64,000 nucleotides of DNA from Tenacibaculum pacificus (GTDB taxonomy: Bacteria > Bacteroidota > Bacteroidia > Flavobacteriales > Flavobacteriaceae), in the NCBI RefSeq assembly GCF_027941775.1, contig NZ_CP115917.1, positions 1,038,501 through 1,102,500 of the forward strand, written 5' to 3'. Made by a program: the position numbers and the translations under genes. Below, one piece after another: positions 17,737 to 27,696 of this stretch (position 1 is the stretch's first letter; each line of letters opens with the position of its first letter). Below the pieces are notes generated by a model. That model was not told where the DNA came from. It ran no database searches and worked only from the letters and a program-made list of their open reading frames with translations.

Positions 17737-19179
17737 ATGTCAACAATAACAAATTACGAAAAAGAAGTAGTAGGTCAAGCGCAAGTAAGACGTGCTACTG
17801 TTGAATTTATTAATATCGTTAATGATTTATGGTACGATAAATCAATAGAATTGGTTTTATTTAGAAATCAATTAGTAGATAAAAGAGCAAGTGAAGTTTT
17901 AAATTTAATTGATTATGCTAAAGAATTTGTAGCAAAACCAATTTCAATTAACGATGCTTTAGAAATAGCAAAAGCTATACAAAGTATTGAATTACCTGCA
18001 TCAAAATTAGATATTGGTAAATTAGCGTACGAATATCATTTACAAGATGATGCATCTTCAGATAAATTATCTTTTGTAAAAAATCAATTAAAAGATGCTA
18101 CTCAAGCAGAAGAAATTGAACCAAAAGATGTTGTTTTATACGGATTTGGTCGTATCGGTCGTTTATTAGCTCGTGAGTTAATGAGTAAAATGGGTAAAGG
18201 TTCTCAATTAAGATTAAGAGCTGTTGTTACTCGTGGAGAAATAAACGAAGCAGTTTTAGAAAAAAGAGCTTCTTTATTAAGTATTGATTCTGTTCACGGA
18301 GATTTCTTAGGAACTGTTCAAGTAGATGTTGATAATAATGCTTTAATTATCAATGGAACTACTGTATATATGATATCTGCAGGGAAACCAGAAGATATTG
18401 ATTATACTGCTTACGGAATTAACGATGCGTTAATTATAGATAATACTGGTGCTTTTAAAGACAAAGAAGCTTTAAGTCGTCACTTAACTCCAAAAGGAGC
18501 AAGTAAAGTATTATTAACTGCACCAGGAGCAGGAATTCCTAATATTGTTCATGGAGTAAATCATGAAGAAAATAATCCTGATAATGTAGATATTTTTTCT
18601 GCAGCTTCATGTACTACTAATGCAATTACACCAGTATTAAAAGTATTAGAAGATAACTTCGGAATTAAAAAAGGACACCTAGAAACTATTCATGCATATA
18701 CTAATGATCAGAATTTAGTAGATAACATGCATAAAAAATACCGTAGAGGTAGAGCAGCAGCTTTAAACATGGTAATTACTGAAACAGGAGCAGGTAAAGC
18801 AGTTGCAAAAGCATTGCCAGCTTTAGAAGGTAAATTAACATCGAATGCAATTCGTGTACCAGTACCAAACGGTTCATTAGCTATTTTAAATTTACAATTG
18901 AATACAACAACAACTGTTGAAGCAGTAAATGCTATTATGAAGCAATATGCTTTAGAAGGTAATTTAGTTGAACAAATTCAATATTCTATTAACAATGAAT
19001 TAGTATCTTCTGATATTGTTGGAACTACTGCTCCTTCAATTTTTGATAGTAAAGCAACTATTGCAGATGGAGATACTATTGTTGTATATGTATGGTATGA
19101 TAACGAATACGGATATTCGCACCAAGTGATGCGTTTAGCTAAACATATAGCTAAAGTACGTAGATTTACTTATTATTAA
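17737..19179 (+). CDS. gap: Glyceraldehyde-3-phosphate dehydrogenase, long form
   Basis: Glycolytic dehydrogenase of 480 aa, longer than the usual ~335 by an N-terminal extension of about 130 residues of unknown role; this long form is common in Bacteroidota. The NAD-binding fold starts at LYGFGRIGRLLA (about 131). The catalytic Cys (about 291) is in SAASCTTNAITP and the C-terminal WYDNEYGYSHQ is intact. Codons are strongly biased, as in a highly expressed gene. Own promoter and a strong terminator. Confidence 0.95.
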   Translation: MSTITNYEKEVVGQAQVRRATVEFINIVNDLWYDKSIELVLFRNQLVDKRASEVLNLIDYAKEFVAKPISINDALEIAKAIQSIELPASKLDIGKLAYEYHLQDDASSDKLSFVKNQLKDATQAEEIEPKDVVLYGFGRIGRLLARELMSKMGKGSQLRLRAVVTRGEINEAVLEKRASLLSIDSVHGDFLGTVQVDVDNNALIINGTTVYMISAGKPEDIDYTAYGINDALIIDNTGAFKDKEALSRHLTPKGASKVLLTAPGAGIPNIVHGVNHEENNPDNVDIFSAASCTTNAITPVLKVLEDNFGIKKGHLETIHAYTNDQNLVDNMHKKYRRGRAAALNMVITETGAGKAVAKALPALEGKLTSNAIRVPVPNGSLAILNLQLNTTTTVEAVNAIMKQYALEGNLVEQIQYSINNELVSSDIVGTTAPSIFDSKATIADGDTIVVYVWYDNEYGYSHQVMRLAKHIAKVRRFTYY

Positions 19180-19198
19180 GACATCATTATTTTTACGT

Positions 19199-19236
19199 AA
19201 AATAAGCCGAAACATTTATTTGTTTCGGCTTATTTT
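19199..19236 (+). terminator. Terminator of gap
   Basis: AAAATAAGCCGAAACA and its exact complement flank a 6-base loop, followed by a T run. Confidence 0.9.
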
Positions 19237-19246
19237 TTTATATTTG
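19220..19246 (+). promoter_or_regulatory. Promoter of the small secreted protein gene
   Basis: TTG (19220-19222), inside the preceding terminator hairpin, a 16-base spacer, then TATATTTG (19239-19246). The ATG follows 30 bases later. Confidence 0.5.
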
Positions 19247-19276
19247 AGTGTATTAACCCTCTAATTCCCCCCGATT

Positions 19277-19651
19277 ATGAGAAAATTATTATCTACACTT
19301 TTATTATTTATTAGTATAACTTCAGTTTCTTTTGCTCAGCAAATAAATGAACTTGATTTTTTATCATCAGGAAAATGGTTGGTAACATCTGTTCAAATAG
19401 GTGAAGAAATAGAACGGTATTCAGACAATAATAATTGGATGATTTTTCATACCGATGGAAAATATCAAATTATGATGAATAACAATCAACAAAATGGAAA
19501 TTGGAAGTTTGAAGAAGCAACTAATATTATACAATTTGATGATGATGAAAGTTTCGTAAATGGTTTGAAAATAGAATTATTAAATGATAAAGAACTGTTG
19601 TTTTCAGCATTTAAAGATAATCTTGTTTATGCAGTTAAATTAAAAAAATAA
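19277..19651 (+). CDS. Small secreted protein, lipocalin-like, unknown function
   Basis: A 124-aa protein with a clear signal peptide (LLSTLLLFISITSVSFA, cut likely before QQ). The mature part has a WLVTSVQIG strand, GKYQIMMNNNQQNGNWKFE and a final LVYAVKLKK, the alternating pattern of small beta-barrel (lipocalin-like) proteins. No catalytic motif. Function unknown. It has its own promoter and terminator. Confidence 0.75.
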   Translation: MRKLLSTLLLFISITSVSFAQQINELDFLSSGKWLVTSVQIGEEIERYSDNNNWMIFHTDGKYQIMMNNNQQNGNWKFEEATNIIQFDDDESFVNGLKIELLNDKELLFSAFKDNLVYAVKLKK

Positions 19652-19675
19652 ATTTAACAAATTTATATTGTATTT

Positions 19676-19704
19676 AAAACTGAGGCAAAAGCTTCGGTTT
19701 TTTT
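19676..19704 (+). terminator. Terminator after the small secreted protein gene
   Basis: AAAACTGAGGC, loop AAAA, GCTTCGGTTTT with two G-U pairs, then a T run. Confidence 0.75.
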
Positions 19705-19823
19705 GTTTTATAATGTAAAGTTATCTGCCGTTGAGATTTAAAACTTTTGCTTAATTTAGCTGTGTATTTTTAATGATAAAATCATTTTTTATACTTTTAA
19801 AAGAAACAGTGAAAACAGCATAA

Positions 19824-21842
<2,019 letters not shown>

Positions 21843-21855
21843 TATTAACGTTAGG

Positions 21856-21892
21856 TAGAACTTAGTTGAGTAATTAATTAAGTTCTATTTTT
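21856..21892 (+). terminator. Terminator of ligA
   Basis: TAGAACTTA and TAAGTTCTA pair across a 14-base AT loop, followed by five T. Confidence 0.65.
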
Positions 21893-22618
21893 CTAAAATT
21901 TCCTAATATCAATAATATCTCCATTTTTTAATTGATTTTCAGTATCGATTTTATAAATAGTATTAGCGACAAAATCAGTAGAGTATAATTCTTTATTTTT
22001 CATTAAATCGATAAAACGCTGCACATTTTTAAAATCAGTTTCTTTTGTATTTCTAATCTGATTTTGCATATTAGTTGCTACAACTCCTGGATATATTGAT
22101 ACGCATTTTACACCATTTTCTATTTCTGATTGTTCAGAAGCAATAGTTTTTGTCATCATATCAATTGCTGATTTTGAAGAACAATAAACACTCCAGCCTT
22201 GATATGGTTTTTTGGCTGCACCAGATGAAATATTAATGATTTGTTTTTTACAAGTTAAATATTGTGTCTTTTTGGTAAATAAGCTCGATAAAATAAGTGG
22301 CATAGTAATATTTAATTGAATAGATTTAGAAATATCATTGGCTTCTAAATTTTCTAAATCAGCTATTTTACCTAATCTTCCAGCGTTATTAACTAAGGTG
22401 ATTGAAGTAATTTTCTGATTGATTATTGTCGTTAAAAGTGTATTAAATATATTTTCAGTTACTTTAATATCAGATAAATCAACAGAAATATGTTGTACAT
22501 TTTTTATTTCAGATGAAGTTCTTGCTAAAGAAATTACTTGATAATTTTCAGAAGCATATTTTTTAGTTAAAGCTTTTCCAATTCCTTTACTTCCGCCAGT
22601 AATAATAATTATATTCAT
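21893..22618 (-). CDS. Short-chain dehydrogenase/reductase
   Basis: Classical SDR of 241 aa: NAD(P)-binding TGGSKGIGKAL at residue 8, NNAG near 90, catalytic Ser in ISSGA and YxxxK in YCSSKSA. It resembles sepiapterin-reductase/benzil-reductase-like SDRs, but the substrate cannot be told. A frame start at 22687 exists, but MNIIIITGG at 22618 fits the family and avoids overlap into mazG coding sequence. Follows mazG, probably same transcript. Confidence 0.88.
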   Translation of the reverse strand: MNIIIITGGSKGIGKALTKKYASENYQVISLARTSSEIKNVQHISVDLSDIKVTENIFNTLLTTIINQKITSITLVNNAGRLGKIADLENLEANDISKSIQLNITMPLILSSLFTKKTQYLTCKKQIINISSGAAKKPYQGWSVYCSSKSAIDMMTKTIASEQSEIENGVKCVSIYPGVVATNMQNQIRNTKETDFKNVQRFIDLMKNKELYSTDFVANTIYKIDTENQLKNGDIIDIRKF

Positions 22619-22649
22619 TGAAGGTAAATATAAAAAATAACGATAATAA

Positions 22650-23429
22650 TTACCTGAAAAATTCTTTCGATTTTTCCCAATAAACATCCATTTCTGTTAA
22701 TGACATATCAGAAATTTCTTTGCCTTCTTTTTTAGCTGCTTCTTCTAAAAATTGAAAACGATTGATAAATTTTTTATTCGTTTTTTCTAAAGCATTTTCT
22801 GGATTTACTTTAATAAAACGAGCGTAGTTAATCATTGAAAATAAAACATCTCCAAATTCTTTTTCGATATTCTCTTTATTTCCAGCTTTTATTTCTTCGT
22901 TTAGTTCTGAAATTTCTTCTTGAACTTTTTCCCAAACTTGTTGCGGTTTTTCCCAATCGAAACCAACGCCTGCAACTTTTTCTTGAATTCTACTTGCTTT
23001 TACCAAAGCAGGTAAACTTTTAGGAACTCCTTCTAAAACTGAAGTTTTACCTTCTCTTAATTTTAGTTTTTCCCAGTTTTGTTTTACTTCTTCTTCATCT
23101 TTAACAACAACATCACCATAAATATGTGGGTGACGATGAATTAATTTATCAGAAATAGAATTGGCAACATCAGCAATATCAAAAGCCTTTTTTTCGCTAC
23201 CTATTTTAGCATAAAAGACGATGTGTAATAACACATCGCCTAATTCTTTTTTAACTTCTTCTAAATCATTGTCTAGAATAGCATCTGCTAATTCGTAAGT
23301 TTCTTCAATTGTTAAATGACGTAGTGTTTCTAAAGTTTGTTTTTTATCCCACGGACACTTCTCTCGAAGTTCGTCCATAATATCTAACAATCTGTTAAAA
23401 GCGTCTAATTGTTGCTTACGAGTATTCAT
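22650..23429 (-). CDS. mazG: Nucleoside triphosphate pyrophosphohydrolase MazG
   Basis: House-cleaning hydrolase of non-canonical NTPs. The 259-aa protein has two MazG repeats; the first holds CPWDKKQT and the metal-binding EETYELADAI followed by ELGDVLLH, and the second EISELNEEI followed by EFGDVLFS. Length and order are standard. It starts 3 bases after the DUF5606 gene, forming def-DUF5606-mazG-SDR. Confidence 0.95.
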   Translation of the reverse strand: MNTRKQQLDAFNRLLDIMDELREKCPWDKKQTLETLRHLTIEETYELADAILDNDLEEVKKELGDVLLHIVFYAKIGSEKKAFDIADVANSISDKLIHRHPHIYGDVVVKDEEEVKQNWEKLKLREGKTSVLEGVPKSLPALVKASRIQEKVAGVGFDWEKPQQVWEKVQEEISELNEEIKAGNKENIEKEFGDVLFSMINYARFIKVNPENALEKTNKKFINRFQFLEEAAKKEGKEISDMSLTEMDVYWEKSKEFFR

Positions 23430-23432
23430 AAT

Positions 23433-23852
23433 TTATTTAGCTTCTTCTGGAGTTACTGTTTTTTCTAAGGTATTAAAATCGAAATTAGCTGCTGCTAAAG
23501 TATTATACCATTGAATTATTTTTTTAATATTAGAAGCATACACACGTTCTTTGTCAAAATTTGGTAAAATTTCTTCAAAGTAAGCCATTAAAGTATCGTT
23601 ACTTTCTTTATGAGAAAGTGCTTCTTTACCTTCTTGTTTGTCAGCCATAGTTTTAAGTATGATTGCTAAAGGCACTTCTTCTTCATAAGTGTAAATTGCA
23701 ATATTTTCTAATAAACTAACATTGTGAGTTGCTGCAATAGGAAAACGTTTACCATCTACAATTGAACGAACGATTACTCCTGTTTTTGTTTGAGATATAA
23801 TTTCAAATAATCCTGGTTTACCAGTAACTGCTATAACTTTGTTAAATTCCAT
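23433..23852 (-). CDS. DUF5606 domain-containing protein
   Basis: A 139-aa protein starting MEFNKVIAVTGKPGLFEI, with a small N-terminal beta domain (ISQTKTGVIVRS) and a helical C-terminal half. This matches the DUF5606 family, which in Bacteroidota sits next to def and mazG. Function unknown. Gap of 33 bases to def and 3 bases to mazG. Confidence 0.85.
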   Translation of the reverse strand: MEFNKVIAVTGKPGLFEIISQTKTGVIVRSIVDGKRFPIAATHNVSLLENIAIYTYEEEVPLAIILKTMADKQEGKEALSHKESNDTLMAYFEEILPNFDKERVYASNIKKIIQWYNTLAAANFDFNTLEKTVTPEEAK

Positions 23853-23885
23853 ATTATATTGTTTTTTTAGTGTCTTTTATAAAGA

Positions 23886-24473
23886 CTATTTTTTCTTGGC
23901 ATTTGGAAAACGCATTCTGTAACCTGCGTCTACTTTTCCTTTAGAAATGTTTTCTAACTTCTTTTTAATCAATCTTTTCTTTAAAGTTGATAATTTATCA
24001 GTAAATAAAACACCATCGATATGGTCGTATTCACGCTGAAAAACACGTGCCGCTAAACCATTTAAAACTTGAGTATGCTTTTCAAAATTTTCATCTTGAT
24101 ACTCAATTGTTATTGTTTCTTGACGAAAAACATCTTCACGAACATTAGGTATACTTAAACAACCTTCGTTAAAAGCCCATTCTTCACCTTCTTCTTTGAT
24201 GATTTTTGCATTTATAAATACATGATTAAAGCTTTCTAAGGCTTTACGGTCTTCTTCTGATAAGTCTTCATCATCAGCAAAAGGAGAGGCATCGATTAAA
24301 AATAAACGAATGTCTTTTCCTATTTGAGGTGCAGCTAATCCGACACCTTGTGCATTATACATTGTTTCTTTCATATCGGCAATTAATTTTTCTAACTGCG
24401 GATAATCTTTATCGATTTCTGTTCCTACTTTACGTAATACGGGATCTCCGTAAGCAACAATGGGTAAAATCAT
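23886..24473 (-). CDS. def: Peptide deformylase with altered metal motif
   Basis: Removes the N-formyl group from nascent proteins. The 195-aa protein starts MILPIVAYGDPVLR (ATG 24473; an upstream frame start at 24506 is not family-like). Motif 1 GVGLAAPQIG and motif 2 EGCLSIP, with the metal-binding Cys, are intact. Motif 3 reads QREYDHIDG, where QHExDH is expected: the first metal-binding His is Arg (codon CGT; one base from CAT). The catalytic Glu and second His remain. Either this copy is impaired, or the base is wrong. Upstream of the DUF5606 gene in one operon. Confidence 0.9.
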   Translation of the reverse strand: MILPIVAYGDPVLRKVGTEIDKDYPQLEKLIADMKETMYNAQGVGLAAPQIGKDIRLFLIDASPFADDEDLSEEDRKALESFNHVFINAKIIKEEGEEWAFNEGCLSIPNVREDVFRQETITIEYQDENFEKHTQVLNGLAARVFQREYDHIDGVLFTDKLSTLKKRLIKKKLENISKGKVDAGYRMRFPNAKKK

Positions 24474-24526
24474 GTGTTTTTTAATTTTAAGGTCACGAAA
24501 ATACAAAGAATCGTTTGTCTATAAAA

Positions 24527-24936
24527 CTATTTGTTATATAAATACGACTGTAATATGATTGTAGCGCTTATTTCATCAACTAAAGCTTTGTTTTGACGCT
24601 GTTTTTTGTTGAGTCCACTATCAATCATTGTTTGAAAAGCCATTTTTGAAGTAAAACGCTCATCTTCTCTTTTTATTGGAATATTAGGTATTGATTTTGC
24701 TAATTTTTCTAAAAAAGGAAGTATCAAGGCTTCACTTTCGCTATCAGAATTATCCATTTGTTTTGGTTTTCCGATGATAAATAATTCAACATTTTCTTTT
24801 TTAATGTAGTCTTTTAAAAATGGAATTAATTCTTTAGTATTAATAGTTGTTAATCCTGATGCTATAATTTGTAATTCATCTGTAACAGCAATTCCTGTTC
24901 TTTTTTTCCGAAATCTATGGCTAAAACTCTTCCCAA
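24527..24936 (-). pseudogene. ruvX: RuvX/YqgF pre-16S rRNA nuclease, one-base deletion
   Basis: RNase H-fold nuclease of 16S rRNA 5' maturation. The N-terminus reads LGRVLAIDFGKK and then leaves frame; RTGIAVTDE follows in the next frame. A run of seven A on the coding strand (24901-24907) should be eight. The remainder, from IIASGLTT through IPIKREDERFTSKMA to the end, is intact; the repaired length is 136 aa, normal for the family. Likely start TTG at 24936, or GTG at 24954. A homopolymer miscount is the simplest explanation. Confidence 0.88.
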
Positions 24937-25040
24937 AATTATTTTATTTTTCACGAAAGTAAAGTTTTAAACCTTTATAAATTGTACTTCTTTTGATTTT
25001 TTAAATAATAAATAGTGTTAAAGTTTTTAAATAGAGATTA

Positions 25041-25141
25041 AATGCCTAGCCCCGATTGAAGCATTTGTTTGAGCTCTTTTTTATTTTTTTCTTTTGAAAA
25101 ATAAAAAAAGCGAGTGCGGAAAGCGGGAAATTGCTTCTAAT
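25041..25141 (+). repeat. 101-bp structured element, copy 1
   Basis: Begins AATGCCTAGCCCCGATTGAA and ends GGGAAATTGCTTCTAAT. It matches the minus-strand element at 57456-57556 over its whole length except in the centre. Possible pairings: a central T/A hairpin (about 25075-25110); CCCG (25051-25054) with CGGG (25124-25127); ATTGAAGCA with TGCTTC-T-AAT at the end (25132-25141). The last two cross, so they are alternatives or a pseudoknot. See the finding on covariation. Confidence 0.85.
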
Positions 25142-25238
25142 AATCTTTATCATTTTTTATTGAAATATGTATTTTTAAACAAGAAAAAAACATCTGTTTA
25201 AATTAACTTTTTTAGTGTAGATATAGTAACATAGATTT

Positions 25239-25246
25239 TATATTTG
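25239..25246 (+). promoter_or_regulatory. -7 element of dapD
   Basis: TATATTTG, 16 bases before the dapD ATG, fits TAnnTTTG. Confidence 0.5.
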
Positions 25247-25262
25247 TAGAAAATTATATAAG

Positions 25263-26078
25263 ATGACAGAATTACAATCTATTATAGAAAAAGCGTGGGA
25301 TAATCGTGACTTATTAAAAGAAGAAAACACGATTAACACTATTAGAAAAGTTGTTGATTTATTAGATTCAGGTGAGTTACGTGTAGCTGAACCTACTGAT
25401 AATGGTTGGCAAGTTAATGAGTGGGTAAAAAAAGCAGTTGTTTTATATTTCCCTATTCAGAAAATGGAAACTTTAGAAGCTGGTATTTTTGAATATCATG
25501 ATAAAATTCCATTAAAAAGAAATTTTGCAGAAAGAGGAATTAGAGTTGTACCAAATGCAGTTGCACGTCATGGAGCATACATTTCGGCAGGAACTATTTT
25601 AATGCCAAGTTATGTAAATATTGGTGCTTACGTTGATGAAGGAACTATGGTTGATACTTGGGCTACAGTTGGTTCTTGTGCGCAGATTGGTAAAAATGTA
25701 CATTTATCTGGTGGTGTAGGAATTGGTGGTGTTTTAGAGCCATTACAAGCAGCTCCAGTAATTATAGAAGACGGTGCTTTTATCGGTTCTCGTTGTATTG
25801 TTGTTGAAGGTGTTAGAGTAGAAAAAGAAGCTGTTTTAGGTGCTAATGTTGTTTTAACAATGAGTACTAAAATTATAGATGTTACTGGTGATACACCTGT
25901 TGAAACGAAAGGAGTTGTTCCTGCTCGTTCAGTAGTTATTCCTGGTAGTTATACTAAGAAATTTGCTGCTGGTGAATTTCAAGTTCCTTGTGCTTTAATT
26001 ATTGGTAAACGTAAAGAAAGTACTAATAAGAAAACTTCTTTAAACGATGCATTAAGAGAATATGATGTAGCAGTTTAA
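25263..26078 (+). CDS. dapD: 2,3,4,5-tetrahydropyridine-2,6-dicarboxylate N-succinyltransferase
   Basis: Succinyl-CoA-dependent step of the lysine/diaminopimelate pathway, upstream of dapF. The 271-aa protein has a helical N-terminal domain and a left-handed beta-helix of hexapeptide repeats (about 100-220) with VDTWATVGSCAQIG, GVGIGGVLEP and GAFIGSRCIVVEGV, all typical of DapD. Single gene with its own -7 element and a strong terminator. Confidence 0.97.
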   Translation: MTELQSIIEKAWDNRDLLKEENTINTIRKVVDLLDSGELRVAEPTDNGWQVNEWVKKAVVLYFPIQKMETLEAGIFEYHDKIPLKRNFAERGIRVVPNAVARHGAYISAGTILMPSYVNIGAYVDEGTMVDTWATVGSCAQIGKNVHLSGGVGIGGVLEPLQAAPVIIEDGAFIGSRCIVVEGVRVEKEAVLGANVVLTMSTKIIDVTGDTPVETKGVVPARSVVIPGSYTKKFAAGEFQVPCALIIGKRKESTNKKTSLNDALREYDVAV

Positions 26079-26102
26079 TCTCTTTTAAACTTATAAGTAA
26101 TA

Positions 26103-26134
26103 AAAAAAGGTGCGATTTAAATCGCACCTTTTTT
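26103..26134. terminator. Bidirectional terminator dapD / glycosyltransferase
   Basis: AAAAAAGGTGCGAT, TTAA, ATCGCACCTTTTTT, perfectly symmetric between convergent genes. Confidence 0.9.
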
Positions 26135-26135
26135 A

Positions 26136-26888
26136 TTATAATTTACTTTCTTCATATAGTTTTCTAAGCTTTACGTATTTTATATAAGAAGAAAAAGCTT
26201 GTAGCATCGAAAAAGTAATTCCGTCTAAACCATGTAAAATTCCTTTTTTAAGAATGTAACAACGAATAAATGACCAAACTCCATGAGTAATAGGAGTGAA
26301 GAAGTTAACTTTTCTTCCTTGTTCAAAATACTCTTCAGCTTGCCAAGTGGTGTATAAGTTGTATTTTCCTATAATTTGATGAAAATCTTTCCAACCATAG
26401 TGAATAATATGGTTTTTAGTGTTTTTAAGGTTTTTAGCTTGTATACTTTGATGAACTTTCGTAGTGGCTGGTGTTGCTGTTTGTTTATTGAAGAAACGAC
26501 AAGTATATGATGGGTACCAACCAGAATGAGATATTTCTTGTTTACCTAAAAAATGTCTAAATCTAAAATTATAAGCATCGTAAGGTTGCTTTAAATAACT
26601 TTCACTTTTTATGAGTTGATAACTGTCTTCATCTAAACGCTCATCAGCATCAAGATTTAAAATCCAATCATTTTTACAAAATTGTAATCCGTGTACTCTT
26701 TGCAGTCCATCACCTAAAAACTTTTGAGAATAGACTTTTGCTCCTAAAGACTCTGCAATTTCAATAGTTTTATCTTTACTGAAAGAATCAATAATAATTA
26801 CTTCATCACACACTCTTTTTAAAGATAGGATACAGTCTTCAATGTTTTTTTCTTCATTAAAAGTAATTACTAACCCGCTTACATTCAT
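26136..26888 (-). CDS. Family 2 glycosyltransferase, KdtX/WaaE-like
   Basis: A 250-aa GT-A enzyme: VSGLVITFNEEKNIEDCI at the N-terminus, IIDSFSKDKT, and the metal-binding DADERL near residue 90. The pattern and length resemble WaaE/KdtX LPS-core glycosyltransferases; sugar and acceptor are unknown. Its promoter overlaps back to back with that of the divergent glycosyltransferase gene, at the edge of the surface-polysaccharide region. Confidence 0.88.
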   Translation of the reverse strand: MNVSGLVITFNEEKNIEDCILSLKRVCDEVIIIDSFSKDKTIEIAESLGAKVYSQKFLGDGLQRVHGLQFCKNDWILNLDADERLDEDSYQLIKSESYLKQPYDAYNFRFRHFLGKQEISHSGWYPSYTCRFFNKQTATPATTKVHQSIQAKNLKNTKNHIIHYGWKDFHQIIGKYNLYTTWQAEEYFEQGRKVNFFTPITHGVWSFIRCYILKKGILHGLDGITFSMLQAFSSYIKYVKLRKLYEESKL

Positions 26889-26904
26889 TATTTAAATATT
26901 ATTG

Positions 26905-26912
26905 TAAATTTG
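26905..26912 (+). promoter_or_regulatory. -7 element of the DXD glycosyltransferase operon
   Basis: TAAATTTG, 23 bases before the ATG at 26936. Confidence 0.5.
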
Positions 26913-26916
26913 TGTT

Positions 26917-26924
26917 CAAAAATA
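26917..26924 (-). promoter_or_regulatory. -7 element of the KdtX-like gene
   Basis: TATTTTTG on the minus strand, 28 bases before the ATG at 26888. It lies only 4 bases from the divergent -7 element, so the two promoters probably compete. Confidence 0.45.
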
Positions 26925-26935
26925 CAATTTATTAA

Positions 26936-27695
26936 ATGATTCCAAAAATTATTCATTTCTGTTGGTATGGTAAAGGAGAATATAATGAAACGATAAAAAA
27001 ATGTATAGCTTAAATGGGAAGATAAATTACCCGATTATACTATTAAAAAATGGGATGAAACAAATACCCCTTTTGATAAACTTCCTTTTTTAAAAATGCT
27101 TTACAAGCAAAAAAAGTGGTCGTTTATTACAGATTATATTCGTTTATATGCTATTTATAAAGATGGTGGTATTTATGTTGATACAGATATTGAAATGGTG
27201 AAAAGTTTTGATTCTTTACTTAAGGAAAAATCGTTTGTAGGATTCCAATCAAATTTAACAGATAGCAAATACCCATTAAATTCAGCGGTAATAGGTAGTG
27301 AAAAAGGAAATAATTTTATTTTAGATTGTATTAAAGAAACAGAAAGAAAACAGCGTTTGTATTTTAATGCTATGGGAGGACCACCAATTGTTTCTAAAGT
27401 TTTATTAAATTACGGGTTAAAAGAATATAAAAAGCAGCATATAAAAAATGTTTTATTATTACCTATAGCTTATTTTTATCCTTTTCCACGGGGTGGAAAG
27501 TATACTGATAGCTGTATAAAAGAGGAAACATTATGTATTCATTGGTGGGAAGATTCTTGGGGGAATAAACAAAAAGGATTCAAATACTTATTAGATAGTT
27601 TAAAAAGAAAAATTATAAAATTACCTTTATTAACTAAAAATAAAATGATCTATTTTTTTAATAAAAATAATTTTTATTTAATAGATAAAATATAG
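26936..27695 (+). pseudogene. DXD-type glycosyltransferase (TcdA/TcdB-like sugar-binding family), one frameshift
   Basis: The N-terminus MIPKIIHFCWYGKGEYNE is the usual start of this capsule/LPS glycosyltransferase family, but a stop occurs at 27011. The next frame continues WEDKLPDYTIKKWDE and then holds the nucleotide-sugar motif DGGIYVDTDIEM. The opposite frame is closed by a TAG at 27006, so the extra base lies within 27006-27013, most simply a T in GCTTAAATGG. Repaired length is 252 aa, normal. First gene of an operon with the sialyltransferase-like gene 1 base downstream. Confidence 0.85.
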
Positions 27696-27696
27696 A

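Larger units (their letters stand above)
24955..25262. other. Intergenic region ruvX/dapD with repeat element
   Basis: It contains repeat copy 1 (25041-25141) and the dapD -7 element. The rest is AT-rich with no further gene. Confidence 0.6.

Noticed and set aside
24955..25262. Insertion sequence or MITE ends at the 101-bp element
   Set aside because: No target-site duplication or terminal inverted repeat of transposon type was found around either copy. The element is kept as a structured repeat of unknown origin.
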